A stretch of 6,506 bases of DNA from Dehalococcoidales bacterium (GTDB taxonomy: Bacteria; Chloroflexota; Dehalococcoidia; Dehalococcoidales; RBG-16-60-22), in NCBI GenBank assembly GCA_030615475.1, contig JAUWZF010000067.1:1-6506 (forward strand), read 5' to 3'. This document shows positions 1 to 6,506 of the stretch, in pieces; position 1 is the first letter of the stretch; the number at the start of each line of letters is the position of its first letter. Below the pieces are notes generated by a model. The model saw only the letters and a program-made list of their open reading frames with translations, did no database searches and had not been told where the DNA came from. A program made the translations under genes and the position numbers.

Positions 1-230
1 GTCACTTCATCCTTGAATAACGGTTCCCATTGCATGTATGACATCGTCCAGCGGCCGGTCATGTAATCGGCGCGTGTCGGCATGGTCGGGAAGCCCGCTA
101 TGTAGTGACGGTCGAACCGTACTGACTTCTCCGCGAAAGCATCGATGGACGGAGTAATAATCTCCTTATTCCCGTAGGCACCCACATGGTCGCACCTTAA
201 GCTATCGGATATTACCCAGATAACATTCAT
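1..230 (-). CDS. Sulfatase-like / alkaline phosphatase superfamily hydrolase, N-terminal fragment
   Basis: This is the first 76 residues of a metal-dependent hydrolase; the 3' part runs off the left edge. It begins MNVIWVISDSLRCDHVGAYG, the opening beta strand and metal-binding Asp (D9) typical of sulfatases and related phospho- and phosphonate-hydrolases. TPSIDAF follows at 26-32, and then the active-site signature. In classical sulfatases that signature is C/S-x-P-x-R-x4-T-G; here it is T49-M-P51-T-R53-x4-T58-G59-R60. Fold and family are therefore clear, but the residue that would become formylglycine is Thr. This fits members of the superfamily that use a Thr nucleophile directly, so a phosphodiesterase or phosphatase activity is as likely as sulfatase; the substrate cannot be told. 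There is no signal peptide, so the protein is probably cytoplasmic. The ATG is supported by AGGAGG four bases upstream. The gene diverges from the radical SAM gene and shares no operon with anything visible. Confidence 0.85.
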   Translation of the reverse strand, partial: MNVIWVISDSLRCDHVGAYGNKEIITPSIDAFAEKSVRFDRHYIAGFPTMPTRADYMTGRWTMSYMQWEPLFKDEV

Positions 231-234
231 TTCC

Positions 235-240
235 CCTCCT
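235..240 (-). promoter_or_regulatory. Ribosome binding site of the sulfatase-like gene
   Basis: On the minus strand AGGAGG lies four bases before the ATG at 230-228 (AGGAGGGGAAATG). It fixes the start of the truncated hydrolase gene. Confidence 0.75.
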
Positions 241-257
241 CGTACATGCTTTTCCAG

Positions 258-294
258 AATATACCCTAATATATAACATTAACCGCACAATAAA
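258..294 (-). promoter_or_regulatory. Weak candidate promoter region of the sulfatase-like gene
   Basis: The minus strand here is AT-rich and offers two -10-like hexamers. TATATT at 263-258 matches the sigma70 consensus at 5 of 6 bases but has no good -35 at normal spacing. TATTAG at 271-266 lies 17 bp from a poor -35, TTTATT, at 294-289. One of these probably drives the hydrolase gene; which one cannot be decided from the sequence. Confidence 0.25.
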
Positions 295-326
295 AAGTGA
301 TGTGTCCCCGCAAAATATCCGATAGG

Positions 327-443
327 CTTTTCCCCCCACCCCCAAGGGGGCGTCTAAGAGGGGTGAAACCCCTCTTTCTTATTCTCCCCCTCTCCTTTGA
401 CACCTCGTAAGGAGAGGGGGATTAAGGGGGTGAGGCAGAAAAG
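327..443. repeat. MITE-like palindromic intergenic element
   Basis: A 117-bp C/G-tract element without coding capacity sits in the 346-bp gap between two divergent genes. Its ends are imperfect inverted repeats: CTTTT-N6-ACCCCC at 327-343 against the complement of GGGGGT-N7-AAAAG at 426-443. Inside are two perfect hairpins: 356-364 with 368-376 (9 bp, 3-nt loop GAA), and 385-397 with 409-421 (13 bp, 11-nt loop; the arm reads TCCCCCTCTCCTT). The strings CCCCCTCTCC and its complement next to TTAAGGGGGTGAGG resemble dispersed, non-coding palindromic repeats found in many copies in some Chloroflexota and cyanobacterial genomes. I saw no convincing target-site duplication. That it is a mobile or dispersed repeat is inference; the hairpins themselves are read directly from the sequence. 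Confidence 0.5.
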
Positions 444-476
444 AATCCCCTTTTTATTCAATATCAGCTAATACTC

Positions 477-488
477 AATTGCGCAATT
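477..488. repeat. 12-bp perfect palindrome AATTGCGCAATT
   Basis: A perfect 12-bp palindrome lies about 90 bp upstream of the radical SAM start. Ten of its bases with one flanking base (CAATTGCGCA, 476-485) recur exactly at 2395-2404, just past the 3' end of the same gene. It could be a binding site for a dimeric regulator or part of a short intergenic repeat; nothing further can be said. Confidence 0.35.
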
Positions 489-550
489 CCGCATTATCGC
501 AATCAGTAATCCGGCATCCCCCCCATTTGCGCCTCAACGTACTTTGCATT

Positions 551-556
551 TATAAT
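551..556 (+). promoter_or_regulatory. Candidate -10 box of the radical SAM gene
   Basis: A perfect TATAAT hexamer 21 bp before the GTG start. The best -35 candidate is TTGCGC at 526-531, with a long 19-bp spacer. If this box is used, the leader is only about 14 nt and consists mostly of the ribosome binding site. Confidence 0.4.
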
Positions 557-565
557 TTAATGTCT

Positions 566-570
566 GGAGG
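566..570 (+). promoter_or_regulatory. Ribosome binding site deciding the GTG start
   Basis: GGAGG is followed by a 6-base spacer and then GTG at 577. It decides the start of the radical SAM gene, which has no in-frame ATG close by; the nearby ATG at 560 is out of frame. Confidence 0.75.
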
Positions 571-576
571 CGTACC

Positions 577-2382
<1,806 letters not shown>

Positions 2383-2410
2383 TGCGTACTTACGCAATTG
2401 CGCATTTTTT
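2383..2410 (+). terminator. Intrinsic terminator of the radical SAM gene
   Basis: Immediately after the TAG stop, TGCGTA (2383-2388) pairs with TGCGCA (2399-2404) to give a 6-bp stem with one G-U pair and a 10-nt loop, followed by six T (2405-2410). Alternative pairings exist: TGCGTA with TACGCA (2391-2396), and the 10-bp palindrome CGCAATTGCG (2393-2402). The T tract overlaps the gyrA stop codon (TAA, 2411-2409) on the other strand, so the whole 26-bp convergent gap is used. On the minus strand the hairpin lacks a following T tract, so gyrA termination here is less certain. Confidence 0.55.
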
Positions 2411-4844
2411 ATTCGACGGCGGTAATTGCCACCAACCGGTCGCCTTCATCGAGGGTCATCAGCCTGACCCCCTGCGTGCTCCGGCCCTGGGTGCTGATAC
2501 CATGTTTGGGGTCTTTTTCCTTTACCGGAGTCAGCGTTACCATGCCCTCGGCCGATATCAACATGACCTGCTGCTTCACCGTTACTACCCTGGCCGCCGT
2601 CACCTCTCCCGACTTGTCAACTATCTTGAACGTCCTCACGCCCATACCGGCGCGGTGCTGCCGCGGATACCGGGCCAGTGACGTAATCTTGCCGTAACCA
2701 CCCTCGGTAGCCACCAGCAGAAAGGCTTCGGGGTCGACCCTGTCCATGCTGACCACGCCGTCGCCCTCGGCCAGGCGGATAGCGCGTACGCCGCCGCTGG
2801 TCCTGGAGGCAGCCCTCAGGCTGGAAACGCCAAAACATATCGATTGTCCTTTACGTGTTATCAGGATAACATCATCCTTATCGGTGGCCATACAGGTTGA
2901 TACCAGCTCATCCCTCGGCGCCAGGTCCATGGCGATAAGCCCGCTGCTCCGCACGGCGGAGAATTTGTCCAGTGACGTCTTCTTTATCTCGCCGAGCTTG
3001 GTAGCCATCACCAGATAGGCGTCCGGCATCAAGCCGGTGGTGGCGGTCATGGACGTGACTCTTTCACCCTCGGTAATGGAAAGCAGATTGATAATGGCCA
3101 GCCCCTTCGACGTGCGTGAAGCGGCGGGGACTTCGTGGCACTTCAGGTAAAAGACCTTGCCGCGGTCGGTGAAGAAAAAGAGGTCATCGTGGGTATCGGC
3201 CACGACCAGTAGCATGACCGCATCGGTGTCCCTGGTCACCTGGCCTATTCTACCAACGCCACCACGATGCTGCGTCGGGTAGGTCTTCGAGGGAATTCTC
3301 TTGACGAAGCCACGGCTGCTGAGCGTTACCACCACTCTTTCGTGGGGAATGAGGTCTTCCTCGGTAAACTCGAGCGCTCCCTGCTCGACGATGGAGGTGC
3401 GGCGCTCGTCGCCGTACTTGGACTTCAGCTCCGTCACTTCTTCCTTTATCAGGACGAGAACCCTCCTGGGATTGGCCAGCAGGTCTTCCAGGTAGGCGAT
3501 CGTTTTGACCACCCCGGCGTATTCGTCGAGTATCTTCTGCCTTTCCAGATTGGCCAGGCGGCGCAGCTGCATATCGAGGATTGCCTGCGCCTGAAGCTGG
3601 GTCAGGCCGAAGCCTTCCATCAGGTTTTTACGGGCTGCCTCGGCCGTCTCGGACTTTCGGATGGTACTGATTATCGCGTCGATATTATCCAGCGCTGTTC
3701 TCAGTCCTTCCAGTATGTGGGCTCTGGCCTTGGCCTGCTTCAGGTCATAGCGGGAGCGCCGCGTAATCACTACACGGCGGAAATCTACGAAATTCTCCAG
3801 CGCCTCCCTCAGGCTGATAACCTTCGGTTGCCCGTCGACCAGGGCCAGCATGTTGACGAAGAAGGAGGACTGCATGGAGGTATATTTATAAAGGTTCTTG
3901 AGTACCTGCCGCGGCTGGGCTTCCTTTTTCAGCTCGATGACAATACGCATTCCCTGGCGGTCGGACTCATCTCGCAGGTCGCTGATGCCTTCGATTTTCT
4001 TGCTCCTGACCAGCTCGGCGATATTCTCAACCAGGGACGCCTTATTCGTCTGATAGGGAAGCTCGTTGACGACTATCTGGCGCCGGTCGCCCGCGGTGGG
4101 GCTGCTGATATGGGCTTTGGCCCGGACCACCAGTTTACCGTGACCGGTAGTATAAGCATTCATGATGCCTTCCCGCCCCTGGATAATGCCGGCCGTGGGG
4201 AAATCCGGACCTTCAACGAATTTACAGAGTTCCTCGATGGTAGTTTTAGGGTTATCGATGAGGAAGGTAATAGCGTCGCACACCTCGCCCAGGTTATGCG
4301 GGGGGATATTGGTGGCCATACCCACGGCGATGCCGGAACTGCCGTTCAGTAACAGGTTGGGCAATCTGGTGGGCAGCACCTTGGGCTCCTGGAGGCTTTC
4401 ATCGAAGTTAGGCATGAAGTCCACGGTGTCCTTGTCGATGTCAACCAGCATCTCTTCCGCTATCTTCGCCAGGCGCGCCTCGGTATATCGCATGGCAGCG
4501 GGAGGGTCATTATCGACGCTGCCGAAATTGCCCTGCCCGTCCACCAGGGGATAACGCATCGAGAAGTCCTGCGCCATGCGCACCATGGCGTCATAGACCG
4601 AGGTATCCCCATGGGGATGATACTTACCCAGCACCTCACCGACGATACGGGCGCTCTTCCGGTGAGGGCTTGCAGGCCTCAGCCCCATGTCGTTCATGGC
4701 ATAAAGAATGCGCCGGTGCACCGGTTTCAGCCCGTCACGTACATCCGGCAGGGCGCGGGAGACGATGACACTCATCGCGTAATCGAGATAGGAACCCTTC
4801 ATTTCATCTTCGATATTAACCGGCTTCACTGTGCCCAATACCAT
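2409..4844 (-). CDS. gyrA: DNA gyrase subunit A
   Basis: GyrA is the breakage-reunion subunit of DNA gyrase; with GyrB it forms the A2B2 enzyme that adds negative supercoils using ATP. The 811 residues are full length. The winged-helix/tower part (about 8-490) has the catalytic Tyr at Y120, preceded by R119 ([10 protein letters not shown]), and the quinolone-determining region [10 protein letters not shown] (76-85), with T81 and D85 at the positions of E. coli S83 and D87. [17 protein letters not shown] lies at 168-184. The C-terminal half is a DNA-wrapping beta-pinwheel: the GyrA box is QHRGGVG (525-531), which marks gyrase rather than topoisomerase IV. Six blade repeats can be counted, with related loops near 525, 576, 630, 679, 729 and 785. 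There is no long acidic tail after the last blade. The gene follows the TPR gene by 15 bp; its AGGAGG (4861-4856) overlaps that gene's TAG stop and lies a rather long 11 nt from the ATG. It is probably transcribed from the TPR gene's promoter. Confidence 0.97.
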   Translation of the reverse strand: MVLGTVKPVNIEDEMKGSYLDYAMSVIVSRALPDVRDGLKPVHRRILYAMNDMGLRPASPHRKSARIVGEVLGKYHPHGDTSVYDAMVRMAQDFSMRYPLVDGQGNFGSVDNDPPAAMRYTEARLAKIAEEMLVDIDKDTVDFMPNFDESLQEPKVLPTRLPNLLLNGSSGIAVGMATNIPPHNLGEVCDAITFLIDNPKTTIEELCKFVEGPDFPTAGIIQGREGIMNAYTTGHGKLVVRAKAHISSPTAGDRRQIVVNELPYQTNKASLVENIAELVRSKKIEGISDLRDESDRQGMRIVIELKKEAQPRQVLKNLYKYTSMQSSFFVNMLALVDGQPKVISLREALENFVDFRRVVITRRSRYDLKQAKARAHILEGLRTALDNIDAIISTIRKSETAEAARKNLMEGFGLTQLQAQAILDMQLRRLANLERQKILDEYAGVVKTIAYLEDLLANPRRVLVLIKEEVTELKSKYGDERRTSIVEQGALEFTEEDLIPHERVVVTLSSRGFVKRIPSKTYPTQHRGGVGRIGQVTRDTDAVMLLVVADTHDDLFFFTDRGKVFYLKCHEVPAASRTSKGLAIINLLSITEGERVTSMTATTGLMPDAYLVMATKLGEIKKTSLDKFSAVRSSGLIAMDLAPRDELVSTCMATDKDDVILITRKGQSICFGVSSLRAASRTSGGVRAIRLAEGDGVVSMDRVDPEAFLLVATEGGYGKITSLARYPRQHRAGMGVRTFKIVDKSGEVTAARVVTVKQQVMLISAEGMVTLTPVKEKDPKHGISTQGRSTQGVRLMTLDEGDRLVAITAVE

Positions 4845-4859
4845 AGTTAGCTCAACCTC

Positions 4860-5666
4860 CTATTCGTCATCGCTACCCGTATCATCATCAACGCCCTCGG
4901 ACTCCTCGGGCAATACTTCTATCACGTCGCCGCCGATTATCGTATAACCGGACTCTTCCTCCTCCTCATCCTCTTCCACTTTCAACAGTTTATCACTGAC
5001 GTAAGGGCGGAACTCCTCCATCCCCTTCGGCGGGAAAGACAGCTTCCCGGCCTGGCTCGGGTGCTGATAAGTTTCTCTTACGATTACGGTCATCATGTCC
5101 ATGGTGGACTTTACCACGGATGCCGTGTACTGGTTGCCCCCCAGAATCAGCCGGATGAGCCGCTGGGCATACTTGGGGTCGACCTTTCCCATATAGGCTC
5201 CGCGGCTGTTTTCGACCGCCAGAACGGAGCCGTCAACCTTCAGATACACCCTGTCGCCCGCCACCATTCTGGCACGGTTCTCCTTGGGCGCCAGTTCATA
5301 GAGGGTAACCACCCCTGCCTTGCCTATTTCCTCGATAAAATGGTGCGGTTCAACCTTGTCCGTCTCCACCTCGTCACTGTCCGATTCTCCCAGATCGCTC
5401 AGGCGCCGCAAATTCCTGTTGGCAATAGCGTTATAGGGGTCCAGCTGCACCGTCCGGCTATAGGCTTCCCGGGCCTGCGTATACTGCCCCAGTTCCATGT
5501 AGGCCCTGCCCAGACGGTTGCAGGCATCGACATCCTCCGGGAAACTCTCGATGATTTTCTTATTGACGTCGGCGGCCTCCTGCCAGCGTGCCTGCATCGC
5601 CAGGTCGATGGCCTCTTTGCTGCGCTGCTGCTTGAGTCTTAGCAGTCTTTCGTCATCCCGCGTCAT
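4860..5666 (-). CDS. Acidic-tailed TPR protein upstream of gyrA
   Basis: A 268-residue soluble protein with no signal peptide or membrane segment. Two tetratricopeptide repeats are visible, about residues 14-47 (EAIDLAMQARWQEAADVNKK) and 48-81 (ACNRLGRAYMELGQYTQARE then AYSRTVQLDP), a fold used for protein-protein contact. A charged linker (93-107) leads to a second domain (about 115-225) with VYLKVDGSVLAVENSRGAYM (140-159) and GKVDPKYAQRLIRLILGGNQ (160-179). That pattern faintly recalls HIRAN-type DNA-binding modules, but this is a weak resemblance. The C terminus (230-268) is low-complexity and strongly acidic (VEEDEEEEES, then DDDTGSDDE). Its function is unknown. It is the first gene of an operon with gyrA, so a role in gyrase expression, assembly or DNA handling is possible but unproven. 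The ATG is supported by GGAG seven bases upstream; the next in-frame starts lie inside the first repeat. Confidence 0.85.
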   Translation of the reverse strand: MTRDDERLLRLKQQRSKEAIDLAMQARWQEAADVNKKIIESFPEDVDACNRLGRAYMELGQYTQAREAYSRTVQLDPYNAIANRNLRRLSDLGESDSDEVETDKVEPHHFIEEIGKAGVVTLYELAPKENRARMVAGDRVYLKVDGSVLAVENSRGAYMGKVDPKYAQRLIRLILGGNQYTASVVKSTMDMMTVIVRETYQHPSQAGKLSFPPKGMEEFRPYVSDKLLKVEEDEEEEESGYTIIGGDVIEVLPEESEGVDDDTGSDDE

Positions 5667-5703
5667 TTAATTCTCCAAAATCGGTATAATTTTTTAGTAA
5701 TTT

Positions 5704-5732
5704 ATTCTACAACAATGTGATACGTCATACAA
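5704..5732 (-). promoter_or_regulatory. Candidate promoter of the TPR-gyrA operon
   Basis: On the minus strand TTGTAT (5732-5727) and TAGAAT (5709-5704) are separated by exactly 17 bp. The -10 matches the sigma70 consensus at 5 of 6 bases; the -35 only at its first three. Transcription would start near 5697, giving a leader of about 30 nt before the ATG at 5666. Confidence 0.5.
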
Positions 5733-5776
5733 GGGGTTTCTGGCATAAAAATACGCTGTTTGACAAATAACCCCTT
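5731..5776. promoter_or_regulatory. Inverted repeat between divergent promoters, possible operator
   Basis: AAGGGGTT (5731-5738) and AACCCCTT (5769-5776) form an exact 8-bp inverted repeat, 38 bp centre to centre. The left arm overlaps the -35 of the leftward TPR-gyrA promoter and the right arm lies in the spacer of the rightward NifU promoter. A shared regulator could bind here, but an 8-bp match could also be chance. Confidence 0.25.
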
Positions 5777-5789
5777 CGGCAGATAGAAT
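5760..5789 (+). promoter_or_regulatory. Strong sigma70-type promoter of the NifU-like gene
   Basis: A perfect -35 TTGACA (5760-5765), an 18-bp spacer and a -10 TAGAAT (5784-5789, 5 of 6 consensus). Transcription would start near 5796, leaving a leader of roughly 37 nt that holds the ribosome binding site. This is the best promoter in the window. Confidence 0.7.
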
Positions 5790-5815
5790 TTAAATAGGGG
5801 CACATATAAATTCTA

Positions 5816-5821
5816 AAGGAG
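5816..5821 (+). promoter_or_regulatory. Ribosome binding site of the NifU-like gene
   Basis: AAGGAG lies 11 bases before the ATG at 5833, on the long side of normal spacing. No other ATG in the correct frame is near, and the protein begins at the usual first helix of the domain, so the start is secure. Confidence 0.65.
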
Positions 5822-5832
5822 ATAGGCTTAAA

Positions 5833-6051
5833 ATGCAAGATAAGGTGGAAGAGGTACTCGATAAAGTACGCCCGGCTCTGGTAAGAGACGGGGGCAATGT
5901 GGAACTGGTCAGCGTCGATGACGGCACCGTAAAAGTAAAATTGGTCGGCGCCTGCGTCGGCTGCCCCATGTCAACCATGACCCTGAAGAACGGGATTGAA
6001 CGTATCCTGAAACAGGAAATCCCCGAAGTCAAAGAGGTGATAGCGGTCTAA
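5833..6051 (+). CDS. NifU C-terminal-domain (Nfu-type) Fe-S carrier protein
   Basis: A 72-residue stand-alone NifU C-terminal domain. Members bind a 4Fe-4S cluster, often between two subunits, and pass it to target apoproteins during iron-sulfur cluster assembly in the cytoplasm. The diagnostic sequence is complete: RDGGNVEL (18-25), then the cluster-binding pair C41-V-G-C44-P within [18 protein letters not shown] (39-56). The length is typical of the small single-domain form; the N-terminal IscU-like and central ferredoxin-like parts of full NifU are absent, as is the degenerate A-type domain of NfuA. It has its own promoter and ribosome binding site and diverges from the TPR-gyrA operon. 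The TAA stop lies 20 bp from the end of the convergent aspartate kinase gene, and no clear hairpin terminator is visible in that gap. I give no gene symbol because nfu/nifU naming is not settled for this type. Confidence 0.93.
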   Translation: MQDKVEEVLDKVRPALVRDGGNVELVSVDDGTVKVKLVGACVGCPMSTMTLKNGIERILKQEIPEVKEVIAV

Positions 6052-6071
6052 CAACCTTCAGGCAGCTTTAT

Positions 6072-6506
6072 TTAATCTTCTGTTTCCAGCTCGAAGGCGC
6101 GGTGCAGGGCACGTACCGCGTCCTTTACTCTGGCCTCGTCGATAATACAGGTTATCCTTATTTCCGATGTCGCAATAAGCTGGATGTTAATCTTTTCTTT
6201 TCTGAGCGCATCGAACATGCGGGCGGCGTAACCGGGGGCATTCTGCATGCCGGTGCTGATAATACTAACCTTGCCCAACCTGGAGTCACTGACGCACTGC
6301 CTGGCACCGATTGACCTGGCTACAGGCTCAATCAAGCTTAGCGCTTCAGCAAGGCTATCCTTAGCCACGGTAAAGGTTAGGTCGGTAATATTATCAATAC
6401 TGGCGTTCTGAACGATGGTATCGACGCTGATACCGGCCTCCGCCAGGGGCTCAAAAATAGCTGCGGCGATGCCTGGACGGTCGGGAACACCAATAATAGT
6501 AACCTT
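6072..6506 (-). CDS. Aspartate kinase, C-terminal part with tandem ACT domains
   Basis: These are the last 144 residues of an aspartokinase (LysC/Ask), the enzyme that phosphorylates aspartate as the first step towards lysine, methionine, threonine and diaminopimelate. The reading frame is open to the right edge, so the catalytic N-terminal kinase domain lies outside the window. Two ACT domains are visible: the first starts KVTIIGVPDRPGIAAAIFEP and continues EAGISVDTIVQN; the second has KVSIISTGMQNAPGYAARMF (about 75-94) and INIQLIATSEIRITCIID. Such domains bind lysine and/or threonine and give feedback inhibition; in this family TSEI is a conserved part of the ACT interface. The second ACT reads GMQNAPGYAARMF where many homologues have GM-x-S-x-PGVAA, a mild divergence. 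The protein ends RALHRAFELETED, as expected. A GTG at 6368 encodes an internal Val, not a start. The gene converges on the NifU-like gene. It could also be the ask part of a longer fusion, which cannot be seen here. Confidence 0.93.
   Translation of the reverse strand, partial: KVTIIGVPDRPGIAAAIFEPLAEAGISVDTIVQNASIDNITDLTFTVAKDSLAEALSLIEPVARSIGARQCVSDSRLGKVSIISTGMQNAPGYAARMFDALRKEKINIQLIATSEIRITCIIDEARVKDAVRALHRAFELETED

Noticed and set aside
356..380. Hairpin AAGAGGGGT-GAA-ACCCCTCTT as a rho-independent terminator
   Set aside because: No plus-strand gene lies upstream to be terminated and the T tract (TCTTATT) is broken; it is better explained as part of the palindromic element.
327..443. 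CRISPR array or riboswitch in the 346-bp gap
   Set aside because: There are no regularly spaced direct repeats. The structure is a set of inverted repeats within one element, and no recognised riboswitch core is present.
3267..4352. Long plus-strand open frame (361 codons) antisense to gyrA
   Set aside because: It lies entirely within the well-supported gyrA gene on the other strand. The translation shows no recognisable domain, and long antisense frames are common opposite GC-rich genes.
5061..5642. Plus-strand open frame (193 codons) antisense to the TPR gene
   Set aside because: It is opposite a gene with clear TPR repeats and a good ribosome binding site, and the translation has no family resemblance.
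6072..6368. A 98-codon gene starting at GTG 6368
   Set aside because: The frame continues upstream to the window edge with clear ACT-domain sequence, so this is an internal Val codon of a truncated aspartate kinase. An internal start for a small regulatory subunit cannot be excluded, but no ribosome binding site is evident.

Overview
The window (6,506 bp, moderately GC-rich, about half to 60 % GC in the genes) reads as an ordinary bacterial chromosomal segment. The style of the GyrA and the radical SAM protein, the gene order TPR protein-gyrA next to a small NifU-type protein and an aspartate kinase, and the C/G-rich palindromic intergenic repeat suggest an uncultured Chloroflexota, most likely Dehalococcoidia-like. 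That assignment is inference from memory of such genomes and was not checked by a search.

Layout: (1) Positions 1-230, minus strand: the N-terminal 76 residues of a sulfatase / alkaline-phosphatase-superfamily hydrolase whose nucleophile position is Thr rather than Cys or Ser; the rest lies beyond the left edge. (2) Positions 231-576: a 346-bp gap with the hydrolase's leader, a MITE-like palindromic element of about 117 bp, a 12-bp perfect palindrome, and the promoter and ribosome binding site of the next gene. (3) Positions 577-2382, plus strand: a TIGR03960-like radical SAM protein with an N-terminal B12-binding-like domain, closed by a probable intrinsic terminator. (4) Positions 2409-5666, minus strand: a two-gene operon, an acidic TPR protein followed 15 bp later by gyrA, converging tail-to-tail on the radical SAM gene. 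(5) Positions 5667-5832: a divergent control region with two well-spaced sigma70-type promoters and an 8-bp inverted repeat between them. (6) Positions 5833-6051, plus strand: a 72-residue NifU C-terminal-domain protein. (7) Positions 6072-6506, minus strand: the C-terminal 144 residues of aspartate kinase (tandem ACT domains), cut by the right edge.

Functionally the window mixes housekeeping jobs: DNA supercoiling (gyrA), Fe-S cluster carriage (NifU-type), regulation of the aspartate pathway (ask), and two enzymes of unknown substrate (the radical SAM protein and the hydrolase). The radical SAM protein needs a 4Fe-4S cluster, but nothing here ties it to the nearby Fe-S carrier. I found no CRISPR array, tRNA, rRNA, transposase, phage gene or defence system. 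The points worth a second look are the Thr nucleophile, the uncharacterised TPR protein coupled to gyrase, the C-terminal cysteine cluster of the radical SAM protein, and several intergenic palindromes. None of them amounts to a clear new system.
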